Source: Hedera helix
Taxonomy: Eukaryota > Streptophyta > Magnoliopsida > Apiales > Araliaceae
NCBI GenBank assembly: GCA_947179155.2
Contig: OX359278.1
Span: 20,623,244-20,687,243, forward strand
Length of the DNA: 64,000 nt
Direction of reading: 5' to 3'
Position 1 is the first letter of the stretch, and each line of letters begins with the position of its first letter. The notes beneath the pieces are model-generated. The model saw only the letters and a program-made list of their open reading frames with translations. It made no database searches and was not told the DNA's origin. The translations under genes were made by a program, and so were the position numbers. Shown here one piece after another: positions 1-11,308 of this stretch.

Positions 1-594
1 TTATAATTAAAAGAAAGAGTTTGTTTTAAACTTGAAATTGGATTTCATGCTAATTAGATTTCCCATTAAATGATATCGATATATATATATGGAATGATTT
101 TAAATTTTTGAGATGAATGATGCATATGATATAAATTATGTATTGATACATATGATGATATGTATGATAATACAAGAGGTTGATTATGAACTATTGACCA
201 ATGTGTGATTGGATTTATTTTAGTTGGATGCATGAATGAATGAGTTTTTAATAAATGGGGTATACGTACCTCGTCTTTTTAAAATTTTCTATTGTAAATT
301 TTATCTCCCTTCTATGTACTTCTCCTTGACTGTTGATCAAAGTTTCTGTTTTATGAAAATAGATTGTAATATGATTAGATAGAATTATTTGAATAATTGG
401 AGTCGAAGAGCAAGGAGCGCTTAAAGACTCGTTTGTAATAGAGCCCAGGTTATGAATGTAATATTTATATTCATATTTTGTTTGTGTACCCTAGGTTTGA
501 CTTCTTGGTCTATTTGGTGGCTTGAATGAACCAAACTAGAATAAAGTTCCTAATTAATCCAAGTAGAATATAATATTCTATATGTGCATGCTAG

Positions 595-595
595 T

Positions 596-661
<66 letters not shown>

Positions 662-665
662 CGCG
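595..665. repeat. Compound microsatellite (AT)n(GT)n(GC)n
   Basis: An AT run, then about 20 GT units (612-653), then a short GC run (653-665), inside the Copia leader. The inverted copy of the leader near 13240-13320 has no comparable GT/GC expansion, so this tract grew after the copies separated. The reading frames crossing it are not genes. Confidence 0.95.
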
Positions 666-799
666 ATGCGCACTAAACAAGATAAGACAATTAATAACAA
701 ACCTCTTAAGGTAAAATATATTAAGTTATAACGTTCAAAGATACTAAGAATATCGAACGTCATCTTCTAGCATGATAAAGCAATAGACAATTAAATATT

Positions 800-1105
800 T
801 AATATGAGTTTGTTGTGCACACACAAGGCTTATATTAAATATTTAAGATGTTGACTTTATTATATTGGATGTTTATAAGGAATTAAACGATATTGTTTTG
901 TTGTGCACACACAAGGACGATATTTTTCTCTTTACTTATATGGAATGCTAGGCCGAACTTAACTTAGATAATTTGAATTCGGATGTGCACACACTTGATC
1001 ATAATAATCTAATAGGTGGAATTAAAAGGAATTACATGTTGATGTAATTGATAAGGAGTTGTCTACTCGTTGAATAAATATAGTTTGTTGTGCATATACA
1101 ATGCT
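800..1105 (+). repeat. Repeated TTGTTGTGCACACAC motif in Copia leader
   Basis: A motif close to TTGTTGTGCACACACAAGG occurs at about 808 and 897, with weaker versions near 983 and 1086. Its core GTTGTGCACAAC is a near-palindrome. Two copies are also present in the inverted leader copy (about 12992-13005 and 13076-13092), so the repeats belong to the family rather than to this insertion. Function unknown. Confidence 0.7.
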
Positions 1106-1320
1106 TTTATATTGATGGGATCCTTATCTCACTAGCAAATCTTTAATTAGATTTGTCGAACTATATAAATAGGGTAATATAGTTTGATGAAAATAGTGAA
1201 AGATACCAACTTAAATAAAGACCTAATCTATTTTGGCAATTAATAAAATGAATGTATGCTAAAATGTTGTTATATGTTACATGCAGAATTTTATATATGT
1301 CTCATTCACTTACACTGTAG

Positions 1321-2318
1321 AGCATACTTGATGATAACAAATTGACCGGACCAAATTACACGGGCTGGTTAAAGAATTTGAGAATTGTTCTCACTGTTGA
1401 AAAGCTTTCCTATATCCTAAATTCGTCCATCCTTGCAACTGTTGTAGAGGAAGCCTCTGAGAAAGATATCACTACTTTCAAGAGGTGGCAAGATGATGCA
1501 ACTGTAGCTCAATGCATCATGCTCGTATCCATGAGTAATGAGCTTCAATGTTAGTATGAGAAAATGGATGCACCTACTATCTTGCTATACCTTTAAGAGT
1601 TATATGGTGAACAAAGTAGGATGGCTAGATATCATATATCTAAAGAGTTCTTCCGATCTCGCATGACCAAGGGTACTACTGTAGAGACACATATCCTCAA
1701 AATGATCAATTTGATTGAATAACTTAGATAACTTAGGTTTGTGATGGATGAAGAGTTGGTCCAAGATTTGATCTTGCAGTCACTCCTAGACTCCTTCTCA
1801 CAATTTGTTGTGAACTTTCACATGAATAAGTTAGATGTCAGTTTACCTGAGTTACTTAGCATGTTGAAAATAGCGGAGGGTCACTTCTCATCCAAGAATG
1901 AATAAGTCTTGTTAATAGATGATTCTTCTATGAAAAGGAAGAGACCCAAGGGTTATTCTGAAAAGGAAGAGACCCAAGAGTTATTCTGAAAAGAAGAAAA
2001 AGAAGAAGGCTAAGGGAAAAACAAAGACCAAAGACACAAAGAAAGCTGAGCTTGGCAACAAATGATCAAAATTCGAGGAGAATGGAAAGCAACCTCAAAA
2101 ATTTTATTCAACTCCTCAATATACATAGAAAGAGAAATCAAAATTTTATAATACATACAAAGGAATATCTATGTTTAAAAATCAATATGATTATCATGCT
2201 CCTAAGTTTGTCAATACAGGAACAAGCACTTCATATAGAAAGTGGAATACTAACCCCAAGCACCCAATATATGAAAGGGTGCCACAAGATTAATTTAATT
2301 TTAATTACAGGTTTATCT
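1321..2318 (+). pseudogene. Copia gag pseudogene
   Basis: Decayed capsid-type Gag of a Ty1/Copia element. The first open block (about 1324-1553) reads LTGPNYTGWLKNLRIVLT, the typical plant Copia Gag N-terminus. After in-frame stops near 1552 and 1594 the same frame gives further Gag blocks: GEQSRMARYHISKEFF, then the NFHMNKLDVSLPELL segment, then a Lys-rich tail. No zinc knuckle, protease or polymerase follows because the element is cut near 2320 by the Athila-like LTR. A short tandem duplication (two copies of about 28 bases, 1934-1990) lies in the Lys-rich part. Family assignment is firm; the gene is not functional. Confidence 0.8.
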
Positions 2319-2319
2319 C

Positions 2320-3642
2320 TATTGCTCGATTTATATATATAGTCAAATTCGCACAAGTATACACGGTCAATCAAGTAATAAAGAAGTAAGTTGAGTGTCG
2401 AACCCACATGGAACATATAATAGTTACTTTAATTATCAATTTTTTAATCAATTCATCTTAATTTAAACGATCACCAAATTTGATTATGAAATATTTAAAA
2501 TTAAAATCTAAATTAAATCTTATTAACAAGAATTAACTATCAAATATTAAAAAGGTTAGGATATCAACTTCCCCAATTGATCACAATAATTTCTCCATCC
2601 TATTTCTAAATTATTAATCCCAACAAGTTGTTAACAGAGAATGCCTATCTATTTATTAACCTTATTCAATAATTAATAAGAAGACCTATTTTAGTTATGT
2701 TGCTATATTTATGCAAAAGACTTACAAATATATTCATTAAGAACAAACTCTCCACCGAGTTACATATAGCACATAGATATATTCATCATATGTACTATTA
2801 TGCTATATCGATAAATATTTAACAAAATCATATGTTATCACATCCAGATCTAATCATAGATTTCTTTTTATAATTCCATTAAAATATCAGATTAATCGCT
2901 GGCCATACAATTCAAGCATAAGATATGATAGACAACTCAAAATGAAATCAATAACTGAAAATAGCTATGAATTAATTATTGCAAATCAGAGGCTCCATTG
3001 AAATGATAATAAAATGTTTAGTTACACATCATAATATTAGAAACCATCATCATAAGTAGTAAAGACATTCAAAGCATCAAGACAAAAAAAATTAAGGAGA
3101 AGAAGAAACTCTATAGCCTTCAAAACTTCGATCTCGTTCTTCTGAAGCTCTCTAATTATGATCAACCCCCTACACTATGTATCAAGTCTTTTATTTTTAG
3201 TAGAAATCCAAAACCTAAATCTAATAAACTCTTTAAATCCAAATAAAAATTTGAATGCACAAAAATAATCTGCCTCGGGCCCACAAAAAATCTCACCCGT
3301 TTTGACTAGCATGACTTGACGCAGTTGCTTGCCTCCTTCACGTAGATGCTTGGATTGACGCAGCTGCGTCACACATCCATGCAACTGTGTAGAATGCTTC
3401 TATTTATAACCTTGTCGTTTTAAAGCACAAACGCAACTACTTCATTAACTCACGCAGCTGCTTTATGCCTTCACGCAGCTGCGTGACTCCTAATCCAAAA
3501 TTATCGAAATTCCCTTCTTTATCTAATTTTCTACAAAATTAAATAAAAAGACAAAACAAGTAAAATGAAGCATAACAAGGCATGAAAACACAAATTATCA
3601 AGCTAAAGATACCCCATTCGTAGGTATAGAACTCACTCATCA
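2320..3642 (-). repeat. 3' LTR of the Athila-like element
   Basis: On the minus strand the LTR opens with TGATGAGTGAGTTCTATAC at 3642, directly after a purine-rich tract, and ends near 2320 after GTGTATACTTGTGCG. A second, + strand LTR of the same type is at 32024-33638 and shares both ends in degenerate form. The LTR contains several CGCAGCTGCGT-like palindromes (3318-3490). The left end is good to about 5 bases. Confidence 0.7.
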
Positions 3643-5040
3643 AATACCTCCAAACTTAACTCTTTGCTTTCATTTAAGCAAAATTTCAAAAATAAACGAA
3701 CCAAACTAAAACACAAAAACACATTTAATTTACTCAAGCAATAAATCATCACGAATTGGACCAATGGCTTCAAAGATTATATATCATGAATCAAAACAAA
3801 CCTCAAAACACAATAGCATTTAAAATCTTAACATAATCACCAATTTTAACAATATTCAAGATTCTTTAGTGTGTGTGTGTGTGTCACCCCACTGTTCCAA
3901 CTAGTCAAAATCTAGATAAATTCATACAATCAAAGTTCTGTCTAAGAACTCCATTTCAAATTTAAAACTTTATCCTTCACATCTTAAACAACTAAGCAAG
4001 GTAATAATATACGTACTGGTTTCCATGGATTTAACATAAAAGAACTTTTACTTTTCTTAAGCGAGTGTACGTGTGTATATGGATGAATGCGTTTTATGCT
4101 TCATTTCACCCTCATAATTTTATTCTTGACTTCTGCAATGTTTGATTTTATTAGGCTTTTTAGTGTTACCCATGTAACAAATTTTCAACCCTCGACTCTC
4201 AAACTAGTTGACGTTAGGGCACTAGATGTAAAGACATTCCTAAGAGTTTACTTATTCGAGTAACAAACACCACAAAACTTCGACTAAGTCAAGTAATTCT
4301 AATTTTATATATTTTTCTTTTTATTTTTCCCAACTGTTTAAATATTATCCAACATTCCTCCAAACTTATATGAAAGCCTAAACTTAGCACGAAACAATGC
4401 TCAAATAAAATTTTAAATTTTTTCCACAGAAATCATCACAAACATCTGACTTAATAATTTATCTAAATATCAACTAGTCAAACAGTAAGGTATACGCTTA
4501 ATGATGCAAAAGAATCAAGAATATTGCAGAATTAGCTCAAATATCAAAATATAAACCTTGCATGTTCATTAATTTCCCTTTACTACAGTATATAATCAAA
4601 GTCTTATCATTGGCCTTATCCACAATCTAATAATTAATTGCTCAAGTAACTACGACTAACACAAAAATAAAACACATCCTAACTAACCATTGTTGTAGGT
4701 ACCATGGTTACACTTAGTACGTGCAACAAGCATTTGAACCTCATAGTTACCCTATGTGGATGAGTTGTGTCTTGTGAGGGTTTGTAGTGAATTTACCCAT
4801 AAAATTTCAAAATTTAACTAACCTAAATGCAATATTTTTGGATTTTTTAATTTTTTTCCAACTACAATTGCAACCTACAATTGCAACTAATATGCTAATA
4901 ATATGACTAATATACTAATAATAAGTAGTGCCACTAATAAAACACAAACACAAGAACACCCCCAAACTTAAGAAACACATTGTCCTCAATGTTAAGATAA
5001 AGAAATAAAATTAGAGGACTCACCTGAGTGTATCTCAAGC
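3643..5040 (-). other. Athila 3' untranslated region with polypurine tract
   Basis: Non-coding region between the envelope-like ORF and the 3' LTR. The tract GTTTGGAGGTATT (minus strand, about 3643-3655) sits directly before the LTR and is the likely plus-strand primer. A short (GT)n run lies at 3871-3883. I see no reading frame with recognisable content. Confidence 0.6.
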
Positions 5041-5136
5041 TTCCTCCGCATTATCCGGTGAATCTGGCTGGTATGCGGAAATCATGGGCGGATCTGGGAA
5101 ATGGAGTGGATCATTACCAGCATTTATCCCAATCCT

Positions 5137-6113
5137 CTAAAATTCCTCAGCCAATATAGTATTGAACACCACATTATAATGTATCATTGAGTTTATTATT
5201 TGAGCCAAATAGTCGCCCCTCCTAGCTTGGCGCCGAGTCTCCTTCCTTAACTGTCGTACTTCATCAATTAGCACGGTGATAAACTGAGATGATGAAGTGG
5301 CATCCGGCTCTGGAGGCGCTGCAAATAATTCCTCTGTTTTTGGAGATTGAAGATCCAAAATAAAACCCGCACCCTTAAGTTCTGGTGGAGCTCCAGTCCA
5401 TTGCTTGAAATTTTGAATGATTCGCGAGTCAATAACCACCTGCGGCTCTTGATTCAACTCATTCTCAGCCCATGTTACCCCCACAGCCTTACATAACTCA
5501 CAGATCAATGATGGATGAGGTAAACCACGGGCAGGACGTCCTTTAATTGCATACTTGATAGAGCTATTAATAATTTTTCCCTTATTGATGCTCTTTTCCT
5601 TAACAATACAGTAGAGGAGAACCGCGCTATCCTTTATAACTTTCGTTACATTCGTAGTAGGCATTAACTTAACGCATATGAAATAGTACCATGCCTTACC
5701 ATAATGACTCAGTTAGTGTACGAAAAATGCTTGGGTTCTCCGTCTTTAATGGTCCATGTAGCATGCGGTTGACACAACCTTCGAATTAGCTCATCATAAT
5801 CAACTAATCCTGCTGCATAAGTTGTATAAGAATCCATCTCGATCGGCTCAGGGAGGCCATAATATCTATTAATGGCTTCAACAGAAAAAGAAACAATTTT
5901 CACACACACACGAATCTCATTGTGCTTGATATCCTTGGTGTTTGTGTAAAACTCCTTAACAATGGAAATCACTGTCGGATCAGGTTGTCTAGCTAAAGTT
6001 CCCCAATGCATACAAATCATTATCCACAATTGACCATCCAACGGTCCCGGATTAAGGCCTTGTTCTGGAATTAATTTCTTGGCATCGATAACCTCATAAT
6101 AATAGGTTGCCAT
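5137..6113 (-). pseudogene. Athila envelope-like / plant-transposon domain ORF, frameshifted
   Basis: Two minus-strand ORFs make one broken gene. The upstream part (6113-5709, 134 aa, from ATG) carries the hallmark of the putative plant transposon protein domain found in Athila-type elements: a VKEFYTNT block followed by FSVEAINRYYGLPEP. The downstream part (frame open from about 5690, annotated ATG at 5664, ending at 5137) continues with WYYFICVKLMPTTN, an SINKGKII block and PHPSLICELCKAVGV. A frameshift at about 5695-5715 separates them. The role of these third ORFs is unproven; they lie where an envelope gene would be in a retrovirus. No signal peptide or clear membrane segment is visible. 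Confidence 0.75.
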
Positions 6114-7249
6114 TTCTTCACTAATGAATCAATTTTTATCATAAGTTGAAGTCGAGTGTGAGCTCTCCCCACGATATCATTTTGGTGCCATTATGAAGTC
6201 AAATGATTCCTAAGTGATTGCAATACTCTAAAACAAGTAACAGGCACTCAGTTCTCTTTGGGGTCTTTTGTTGAACACTTGACATACACTTTTGAAAATC
6301 TTTCTTTGTAAATCTTTCCCCAAACTTGTTTTACTCTAAAGCTTAATCTTTTAATCCCTAATAATAATCCATAACAATGTCTCCCAGATTAATATAACCC
6401 CCCCCCCCCCCCCTAATTGAGCTAACACAAACTCAATTAGGCAACCAAGTAAACAAGTATCTCAAACTCCACAATATTTTAAAAATGGAACAACCCACTA
6501 TTAATCCAATACCAACTAGGATTCAAGTTAATTGATTAATCAAATATAACTTACTTGAATCTTAGTTTGGTAAAAATTGTTGCCCAATGTTGTTGAAGTA
6601 GAAATTTGGATGAGTACCCATGGTGGATGGTCGCAACGGACCCAATTAATTATGAAGATGTATTCTTTGTGGCGTAATTGTTCGTTGAAAGTAGGAGTGT
6701 AGAGAGATTTGTGAATGGTGGATAGCTAGAGAGAGTTATGGAAAGCGTGGGAGTCTAATAGCCTTAGGACTTTAGGTGTGAGGCTTCAAATAGACCAGGC
6801 GGGATTTTAAATGCTTTTAAATCCGTGTTGTGACGTAGCTGTGTGAGGGTTTGACGCACCTGCGTCGAGGTCAATGTTATTTTATTTTACGTATAGGCAG
6901 TACATTTTGACGCAGCTGCTTGGATACTAAACGCATCTGCGTGGGATAGCGCAGCTACGTGAATATATGAAGCAGCTACGTGGCTGTCAAAAAAATTTCC
7001 TCATTAAAATCATAATACTTTGACACAACTGCTTGGGTACTGCACGCATCTGTGTCAACTAAAGCAGCTGCATGAATATATGAAGCACCTGCCTCGCCTG
7101 CTGTTTGTTCCATTGTTGCCTCCAACAAATATTCTGTTTATGACCTACAATTAATTAGCATACCGAATCAAAATTTAATGAATACAAACTAAACCTTAAA
7201 ATTAAAAACAACATCTAAACAACTTAAACAGGGTATAGGAACTATATTT
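6114..7249 (-). other. Athila untranslated spacer between pol and third ORF
   Basis: No coding content recognised. Holds a run of 16 C at 6398-6413 and a cluster of CAGCTG-centred motifs such as GACGCAGCTGC (6830-7090), the same motif family seen in the 3' LTR. Confidence 0.6.
6398..6413. repeat. C16 homopolymer
   Basis: Sixteen consecutive C on the + strand (G16 on the coding strand of the Athila-like element), upstream of its third ORF. A true copy number is hard to fix by sequencing. Confidence 0.9.
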
Positions 7250-10085
7250 TTGGGTTGTCTCACAATAAGCTCTTAGTTTAATGTTCTCAGATTGACTGTG
7301 CCATCATTTCGTCAAGCAAGATCCTCAAGGGTTATCGTGGTCCGTTGTTGGTCCACGTCACTGCCCTAATAGTGCTTGAACCTTTGACCATTGACTTTGA
7401 ATTTTTGATGTGTCCAATAATATTGCACTTCTATTGCTTCATATGGGAATACCTTCATCATGGTAAATGGTCCGGGCCATCTCTATTTTAACTTTCCAGA
7501 AAATAGTTTAATCTGGAATTGAATAGTAGAACTGACTGACCCGATTCAAATGATCGCTCGACGATACACTTGCCATGCCATCTTTTGATCTTTTCCTTGT
7601 ACAACTTGGCATTTTCATAAGCGTGAACCCGAAACTAGTCCATTTCATTTAACTGCAAAAGTCGTGTTTCCCCCATAGCCTGTAAATCAAAATTAAGTTT
7701 CTTCACAACCCAATATGCCTTATGTTCCAATTTAACTGGAAGATGGTACGTTTTTCCATAAATGAGCCTATAATGAGACATGCCTATTGGAGTTTTGTAG
7801 GCAGTCTGATACATCTACAATGCCTCATCAAGCTTGCTAGACTAGTCTTTCCGAGTTGGATAACAATTTTTTCTAGGATCCGCTTCACCTCTCTATTAAT
7901 AATTTCTACTTGTCCGCTCGTCTGAGAGTGATATGCTGTCGTCACCTTGTGTCGGACTCCATACTTAGTGAGAAGAGCTGCAAAGTACTTGTTACAAAAT
8001 TAAGATCCCTCGTCTCTAATAACTGCTCTCGACGTCCCAAACCTTATAAATATGTTCTTTTAGAGAAAGTTGAGAACAACCTTGGCATCATTAGTTGGTA
8101 GTGCAGATGTTTCCACCCATTTAGATACATAGTCAATCGACACTAAGATGTACTTGTTGTTGTAGGATGACTAGAATAGCCCCATGAAGTTGATGCCCCA
8201 TACATAAAAAATTTCAACTTTCAATATGGTATTGAGAGGCATCTCTTGACGATTTGATATATTTCCAACCCTTTGAAATCTATCGCACCTCTTCGTTAAT
8301 TCATGTGCAAATTTGAAAATAGAATGCCAATAGAATTCGGATTGTAGGACTTTCACAGTTGTCCGTTCACCCCCATAGTGCCTTTTATATAGAGATGAGT
8401 GGCAATGTTGAAAATTTCCTTCAATCTCTTCCTTAGCCACACATCATCTAACCATCTGATCGGCACATTATTTGAAGAGAATTAGTACATCCCACAAGTA
8501 CTATTTTACATCGTGCAAGAATTTCTTCTTCTGGTGGTAGCTCACATCATATGGAAATACCCTACTAACAATGTAGTTCACGCAGTCCGCATACCACGGG
8601 ACCTCCATTATCACATATAATAACTACTCATTAGGAAATGGCTCATTTATTAATACCTGATCTTCTTCTTGTTGATGTGAATTCTTTAATCTAGAAAGAT
8701 GGTCCACCACTTGATTTTTGGACCCCTTCCTATCTCGAATCTCTAAATCAAATTCCTGCAGTAGAAGGATCTAACGAATTAACCTTGGTTTGGCATTCTT
8801 CTTCGAGATAAGGTATTTTATCGCTGAGTGGTCCGTAAATACAATCACTTTAGTGCCAATCAAGTATGGCCGAAACTTATCAAATGCATAGACCATTGCA
8901 AGTAGCTCTTTCTTTGTTGTAGTGTAGTTCAATTAAGCATCAGTGAGAGTCTTGCTAGTGTAGTACATGGCATAAAAAATCTTCTCATTGCATTGGCCTA
9001 GTACCACGCTAACCGCATAGTTGCTAGCATCACACATGAGTTCAAATGGGAGACTCCAATCTGATGCAACAATTACTGGAGCAGTTATCAACTTTTTCTT
9101 CAAGATCTCAAAAGCTTCAAGACACTCATTATCAAATCAGAAAGGCACATCCTTCTCAAGTAAAGTGCAAAATGGCTTTGTTATCTTTGAGAAGTCCATA
9201 ATAAATCTTCGATAGAATCCCACATGACCAAGGAAACTGCGGATTCCTTTCACGGATGTTGGAGGTGGTAAGTTTTCAATCATCTCAATCTTCGCCTTAT
9301 CCACATCGATACCATTTGCTGATACTCTATGACCCAATATGATCCCCTTTTGCACCATAAAGTGACATTTCTCCCAGTTGAGGACCAAATTGGTTTCAAC
9401 ACACTTTTTTAGTATCGATATCAAATTATGAAGGCATAAGCCAAAACTATCACCAAAAATTAAGAAGCCGTCCATGAACACCTCAAAATTTTGCTCCACC
9501 ATATTCGAAAAGATTGCATCATACATCTTTGAAATTTAGCCAGTGCATTACAAAGTCCAAAAGACATCCTCCTAAAAGTGAATATACCATAGGGGCATGT
9601 GAAGGTTGTCTTTTCTTGATCTTCAGGGGCTATGACGCTTTGATTATAGCCTGAATAACCGTCCAACAAGCAGTAGAATTGATGACCCACAAGTCTATCA
9701 AACATCTAATCAATAAATGGCAAGGGAAAGTGATCATTGCGGGTTGCCTTGTTCAATTTTTTGTAATCCTTACAAACCCGCCAACCAGTCATCGTCCTCA
9801 TCAAGATCAACTTGTTACTCTCATTAGAAACCACTAACATGTCGCCCTTCTTCGGTACACATTATATCGAACTCACCCATGAACTATTTGATATAGGGTA
9901 GATGATACCCGCATCGAACCACTTAGTAATCTCTTTCTTCACAACTTCCTTCATGACCGGATTTAGCCTTCTTTGCTGTTCTATCACCGATTTTGCATCA
10001 TCCTCTAACAGAATCTTGTGCATGCATATCGATGAACTTATTGGCTTTATGTCTGCTATGGACTAGCTGATTACAGTTTTGAACT
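7250..10085 (-). pseudogene. Athila-like pol pseudogene (RT, RNase H, integrase)
   Basis: Decayed Gypsy polyprotein. It begins with the CMHKILLEDDAKSVIEQQ linker before RT (about 10025). RT follows with DYKKLNKATRNDHFPLPFID and LLDGYSGYNQ (9705-9460), a frameshift near 9530, then VFMDGFLIFGDSF (9482-9440). The catalytic pair normally read DD is DG here. RNase H shows FELMCDASNYAVSVVLGQ (about 9055-9000) and FTDHSAIKYLISKKNAKPR. The integrase zinc region (8440-8250) has lost a cysteine (CDRF), and the core reads VWGINFMGLF with Asn for the first catalytic Asp. AYHSQTSGQVEIINREVKR (about 7950-7880) marks the third catalytic region. Many stops; no protease or gag. Confidence 0.85.
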
Positions 10086-10110
10086 ATTGCAACACTCTCA
10101 ATAATTTCTC

Positions 10111-11308
10111 TTCTTATGAATATAAATCTTTGATACGGGAGTTATTGCTTCTTATTTCGGCATAGCTTGAAAAATGAAATGCTTATTCGTGATATTATTC
10201 AAATCATGTTTTATTATATCAATCCAAGTTATCTTGGGGTAATCCTAACATGTTAAGTAAACTGAGATGAACAAGTATGTTTCACTGTTCATAATTAGTT
10301 CAGTGTATAGTATGTTATGCATAACATAAGATGTCATTAGGCTATATCCACTGTAAAAGGTTCTAAGTCGAAAGACAAAGAACAGTTCAAGGTTTAACCA
10401 CCACTCAGTTTTACTATGTTAAGAACATTTGTTATATCAATTGTTGTGCCATGAATTCTTTCAATCCATATAAGTGTGAGTTCACTTATATGCTATGTGT
10501 TTAAGACTTATTGAGCATCTTAGTTCACCCTTGCATAAACCTAAATTGCAGACATGTCTGAGAGCTCCGGCTCAAAGAAGAAAGGAAAGAAGAAATGCGT
10601 AGATTAGTTTACTGACATTTTGTAATAAGAACAAGTTCCACACATGTAACCGAATATTATATAAATATTATCAGATTTTATCACATTCTATTGTTATGTC
10701 TTTACTTTGATTAAACTTAGAATTGTTTAAAACTTAACATAGTATTAATAATGATCTATTTATCTGAATAAGGATTGATAAATAACTTGTGAGTGTTGTA
10801 CATCCGAGACAGGACTAAGCGATGTTGACTGGTCAAATCCATCGTTAAGGTTCCTTGGACCCAGGTATAACTTGTTATTACTATTCTGAATGTCGAATAA
10901 GCAGGATTATTAATATGAAGAGATATCACTATAAACAAATATGTTTCGAATGAAGGTTTTACAACCATTTGTCACGGATAAAGATGCAAACATTTATCAC
11001 GGGTGAAGATACAAACATTCACCGCAAGATTTTCTGTTCTCAAGAGCCGACCTAATGATTTAATGCCGTGAATGTTGGAACATGTAAAGTTATTGAATAT
11101 CTAAATATTAAGGATAAAATGTTATGTTTGAGTATTAAGTCTCTTGTATCGATTACAATGACTTGATATAAAATAATGAAAGATCTTTGAAAATTAAGAT
11201 GAGAACTTTATTTGAGAATAAAGGAAATCATCTATAAACCTATTGATTTATCATTTATAGTGAGCACCAAGTCATCTATAGTAAGTATAGTGATTTGGGG
11301 GCGTCACA
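10111..11308 (+). repeat. Tekay-like LTR, 3' part
   Basis: About 1.2 kb similar along its length to the 3' part of the LTR at 28777-30046 and to 31190-31956. It ends with GATTTGGGGGCGTCACA at 11308, the usual 3' terminus of this LTR family. The 5' part is missing; the sequence to the left is Athila pol. No primer-binding site follows, so this is an LTR remnant. Confidence 0.65.

Larger units (their letters stand above)
1..2319 (+). mobile_element. Copia retrotransposon fragment (leader + gag)
   Basis: Truncated Ty1/Copia element running in from the left edge. Bases 1-1320 are non-coding leader; a gag pseudogene follows, and the element stops where the Athila-like LTR begins near 2320. Bases 1-905 reappear inverted at 12992-13363 plus 15676-16265, which form the leader of a second copy of the same family whose 5' LTR is 16673-18539. 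The left copy is therefore leader sequence and its LTR lies outside the window. A TATAAATA at 1164-1171 is noted, but no role can be assigned. Lineage within Copia is not certain. Confidence 0.75.
2320..10110 (-). mobile_element. Athila-like Gypsy retrotransposon, 5'-truncated
   Basis: Minus-strand Ty3/Gypsy element. In transcription order (right to left) it has pol (RT, RNase H, integrase; 10085-7250), an untranslated spacer, an envelope-like/plant-transposon ORF (6113-5137), a second untranslated region ending in a purine-rich tract, and the 3' LTR (3642-2320). The order pol, envelope-like ORF, LTR fits the Athila lineage. Gag, protease and 5' LTR are missing: at about 10110 the sequence changes to a Tekay-like LTR fragment. 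It interrupts the Copia gag on the left. Stops, frameshifts and lost catalytic residues mark it as dead. Confidence 0.8.

Noticed and set aside
578..763. 61-aa ORF with Thr-His repeats
   Set aside because: Produced by the GT/AC microsatellite; no conserved content.
8171..8440. Separate 89-aa gene
   Set aside because: It is the integrase zinc-region part of the Athila-like pol pseudogene, not an independent gene.
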